NCBI GenBank assembly: GCA_030840645.1
Contig: JAVEEC010000042.1
Location: 62,001 to 126,000 of the forward strand
Source of the DNA: Frankiaceae bacterium
GTDB lineage: Bacteria > Actinomycetota > Actinomycetes > BP-191
Reading direction: 5' to 3'
DNA: 64,000 nt
Shown: positions 63,306-64,000 of the stretch, piece after piece
How positions within the stretch are numbered: position 1 is the stretch's first letter
Layout: each line of letters begins with the position of its first letter
The notes under the pieces: generated by a model
Told to the model about the DNA's origin: nothing
Seen by the model: only the letters and a program-made list of their open reading frames with translations
Databases searched by the model: none
Position numbers and translations under genes: made by a program

Positions 63306-64000
63306 ATTGCCTCTCACTAGGGCGAGCACGTCGTCGCGGACGCGCACCATGGTCGGCTCGTCGACGGCCTCGGCGTTGAGGCGCAGCAACGGCTCGGTGT
63401 TGGACGGCCGGAGGTTGAACCACCAGTCGGCCGCGTTGACGGTCAGGCCGTCGAGGTGGTCGATCTCGACGCCGTCGCGCGCGAGGTACGCCGCCTCGAC
63501 CCGCGCCATGGCGGCGAGCGGGTCGGCGACGGTGGAGTTGATCTCGCCGCTCGCCGCGTAGCGGTCGAACGGCTTCAGCAGCGCCGACAGCGGCGCGTCC
63601 TGCTGGCCGAGCTCGGCGAGGACGTGCAGCGCGGCGAGCATGCCGGAGTCGGCGCGCCAGAAGTCGCGGAAGTAGAAGTGCCCGCTGTGCTCGCCGCCGA
63701 AGATGGCGTTCGTCCGCGCCATCTCGGCCTTGATGAACGAGTGCCCGACGCGGGTGCGCACCGGCGTGCCGCCGTGCTCGCGGACCACCTCGGGGACGGT
63801 ACGCGAGCAGATCAGGTTGTGGATGACCGTCGCGCCCGGCTCGCGCCGCAGCTCGCGGACCGCGACCAGCGCGGTGATCGCGCTCGGCGAGACGACCGCG
63901 CCGCGCTCGTCCACGACGAAGCAGCGGTCCGCGTCGCCGTCGAACGCCAGCCCGAGGTCGGCGCCGGTGTCGAGCACGGCCTTCTGCAGGTCGACGAGGT
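63291..64000 (-). CDS. manB: Phosphomannomutase/phosphoglucomutase (3' part)
   Basis: 236 codons of a hexose-phosphate mutase whose 5' end lies beyond the right edge. Visible elements are the metal loop LAFDGDADRCFVVDE, the sugar-binding loop GEHSGHFYFRDFW and the phosphate-binding RPSNTEPLLRLNAEA. These are domains 3 and 4 of the phosphohexomutase fold. Product: mannose-1-phosphate, feeding GDP-mannose and thereby lipoarabinomannan-like glycans. The last residues GRVS and the TAG stop are coded by a repeat element, so the natural C-terminus may have been altered. Order manB-Trm112-PGI/PMI is standard in actinobacteria. Confidence 0.92.
   Translation of the reverse strand, partial: LVDLQKAVLDTGADLGLAFDGDADRCFVVDERGAVVSPSAITALVAVRELRREPGATVIHNLICSRTVPEVVREHGGTPVRTRVGHSFIKAEMARTNAIFGGEHSGHFYFRDFWRADSGMLAALHVLAELGQQDAPLSALLKPFDRYAASGEINSTVADPLAAMARVEAAYLARDGVEIDHLDGLTVNAADWWFNLRPSNTEPLLRLNAEAVDEPTMVRVRDDVLALVRGNGRVS

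Overview
The window is 64 kb of very GC-rich chromosome from an actinomycete (class Actinomycetes; the order cannot be fixed from the sequence). The evidence is a full MtrA-MtrB-LpqB cell-envelope signalling cluster, a Rho with a long disordered insert, an Rv3235-family protein, WS/DGAT, a Trm112-like/phosphomannomutase/bifunctional sugar-isomerase neighbourhood, dense GTG and TTG starts, and near-universal 4-base ATGA/GTGA overlaps. I see no phage genes, complete IS, CRISPR array, rRNA or tRNA.

Layout. 0-13.4 kb (all minus): 5' end of the ATP synthase operon (atpI-like, atpZ-like) with its promoter and a Rex-type operator; a translation/cell-wall operon rpmE-prfA-prmC-tsaC-LMW phosphatase-glyA-wecA; a self-standing Fic gene with a repeated palindromic leader; rho; kynA (tryptophan dioxygenase), an unknown gene and pruA. 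13.5-19.2 kb: lipid metabolism, with a patatin, a WS/DGAT, and a HAD/APH/acyl-CoA dehydrogenase trio that matches the three domains of mammalian ACAD10. 19.2-23.1 kb: CpaE-like ATPase and SAF protein, a small self-palindromic HTH gene, LysM and Rv3235 proteins. 23.1-34.4 kb: secA, YcaQ-like glycosylase, NarL-type regulator, hpf, comF, lpqB, mtrB, mtrA. 34.5-41.4 kb: a secreted Cys-rich unknown, mtnA, and the membrane/DUF4129/DUF4350/MoxR/DUF58 cluster. 41.4-51.1 kb: a minus-strand block (lipase, hydrolase, acyl-CoA ligase, PucR regulator, LivF, fused LivM-LivG, LivH, LivK-like) that separates DUF58 from its usual partners SpoIIM and RDD (51.3-53.4 kb). 53.4-64 kb: ahcY with a MerR gene across a shared operator, a heterodimeric ABC exporter, TfoX-like, SDR, GNAT, CDF transporter, bifunctional phosphoglucose/phosphomannose isomerase, a Trm112-like protein and the 3' part of manB.

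Most striking observations. (1) A previously unannotated palindromic repeat family, present twice (41422-41585 and 63185-63305), whose ends supply the stop codons, C-terminal residues or ribosome-binding site of neighbouring genes; one copy sits exactly at the edge of the 9.7-kb transporter block. (2) A split ACAD10-like kinase/dehydrogenase/HAD set that suggests hydroxy-acid catabolism. (3) A transporter-ligase-PucR operon likely to import and activate a carboxylic acid. (4) Several autoregulatory operator/promoter architectures (Fic, HTH, MerR/ahcY) and a Rex-like site at the ATP synthase promoter.
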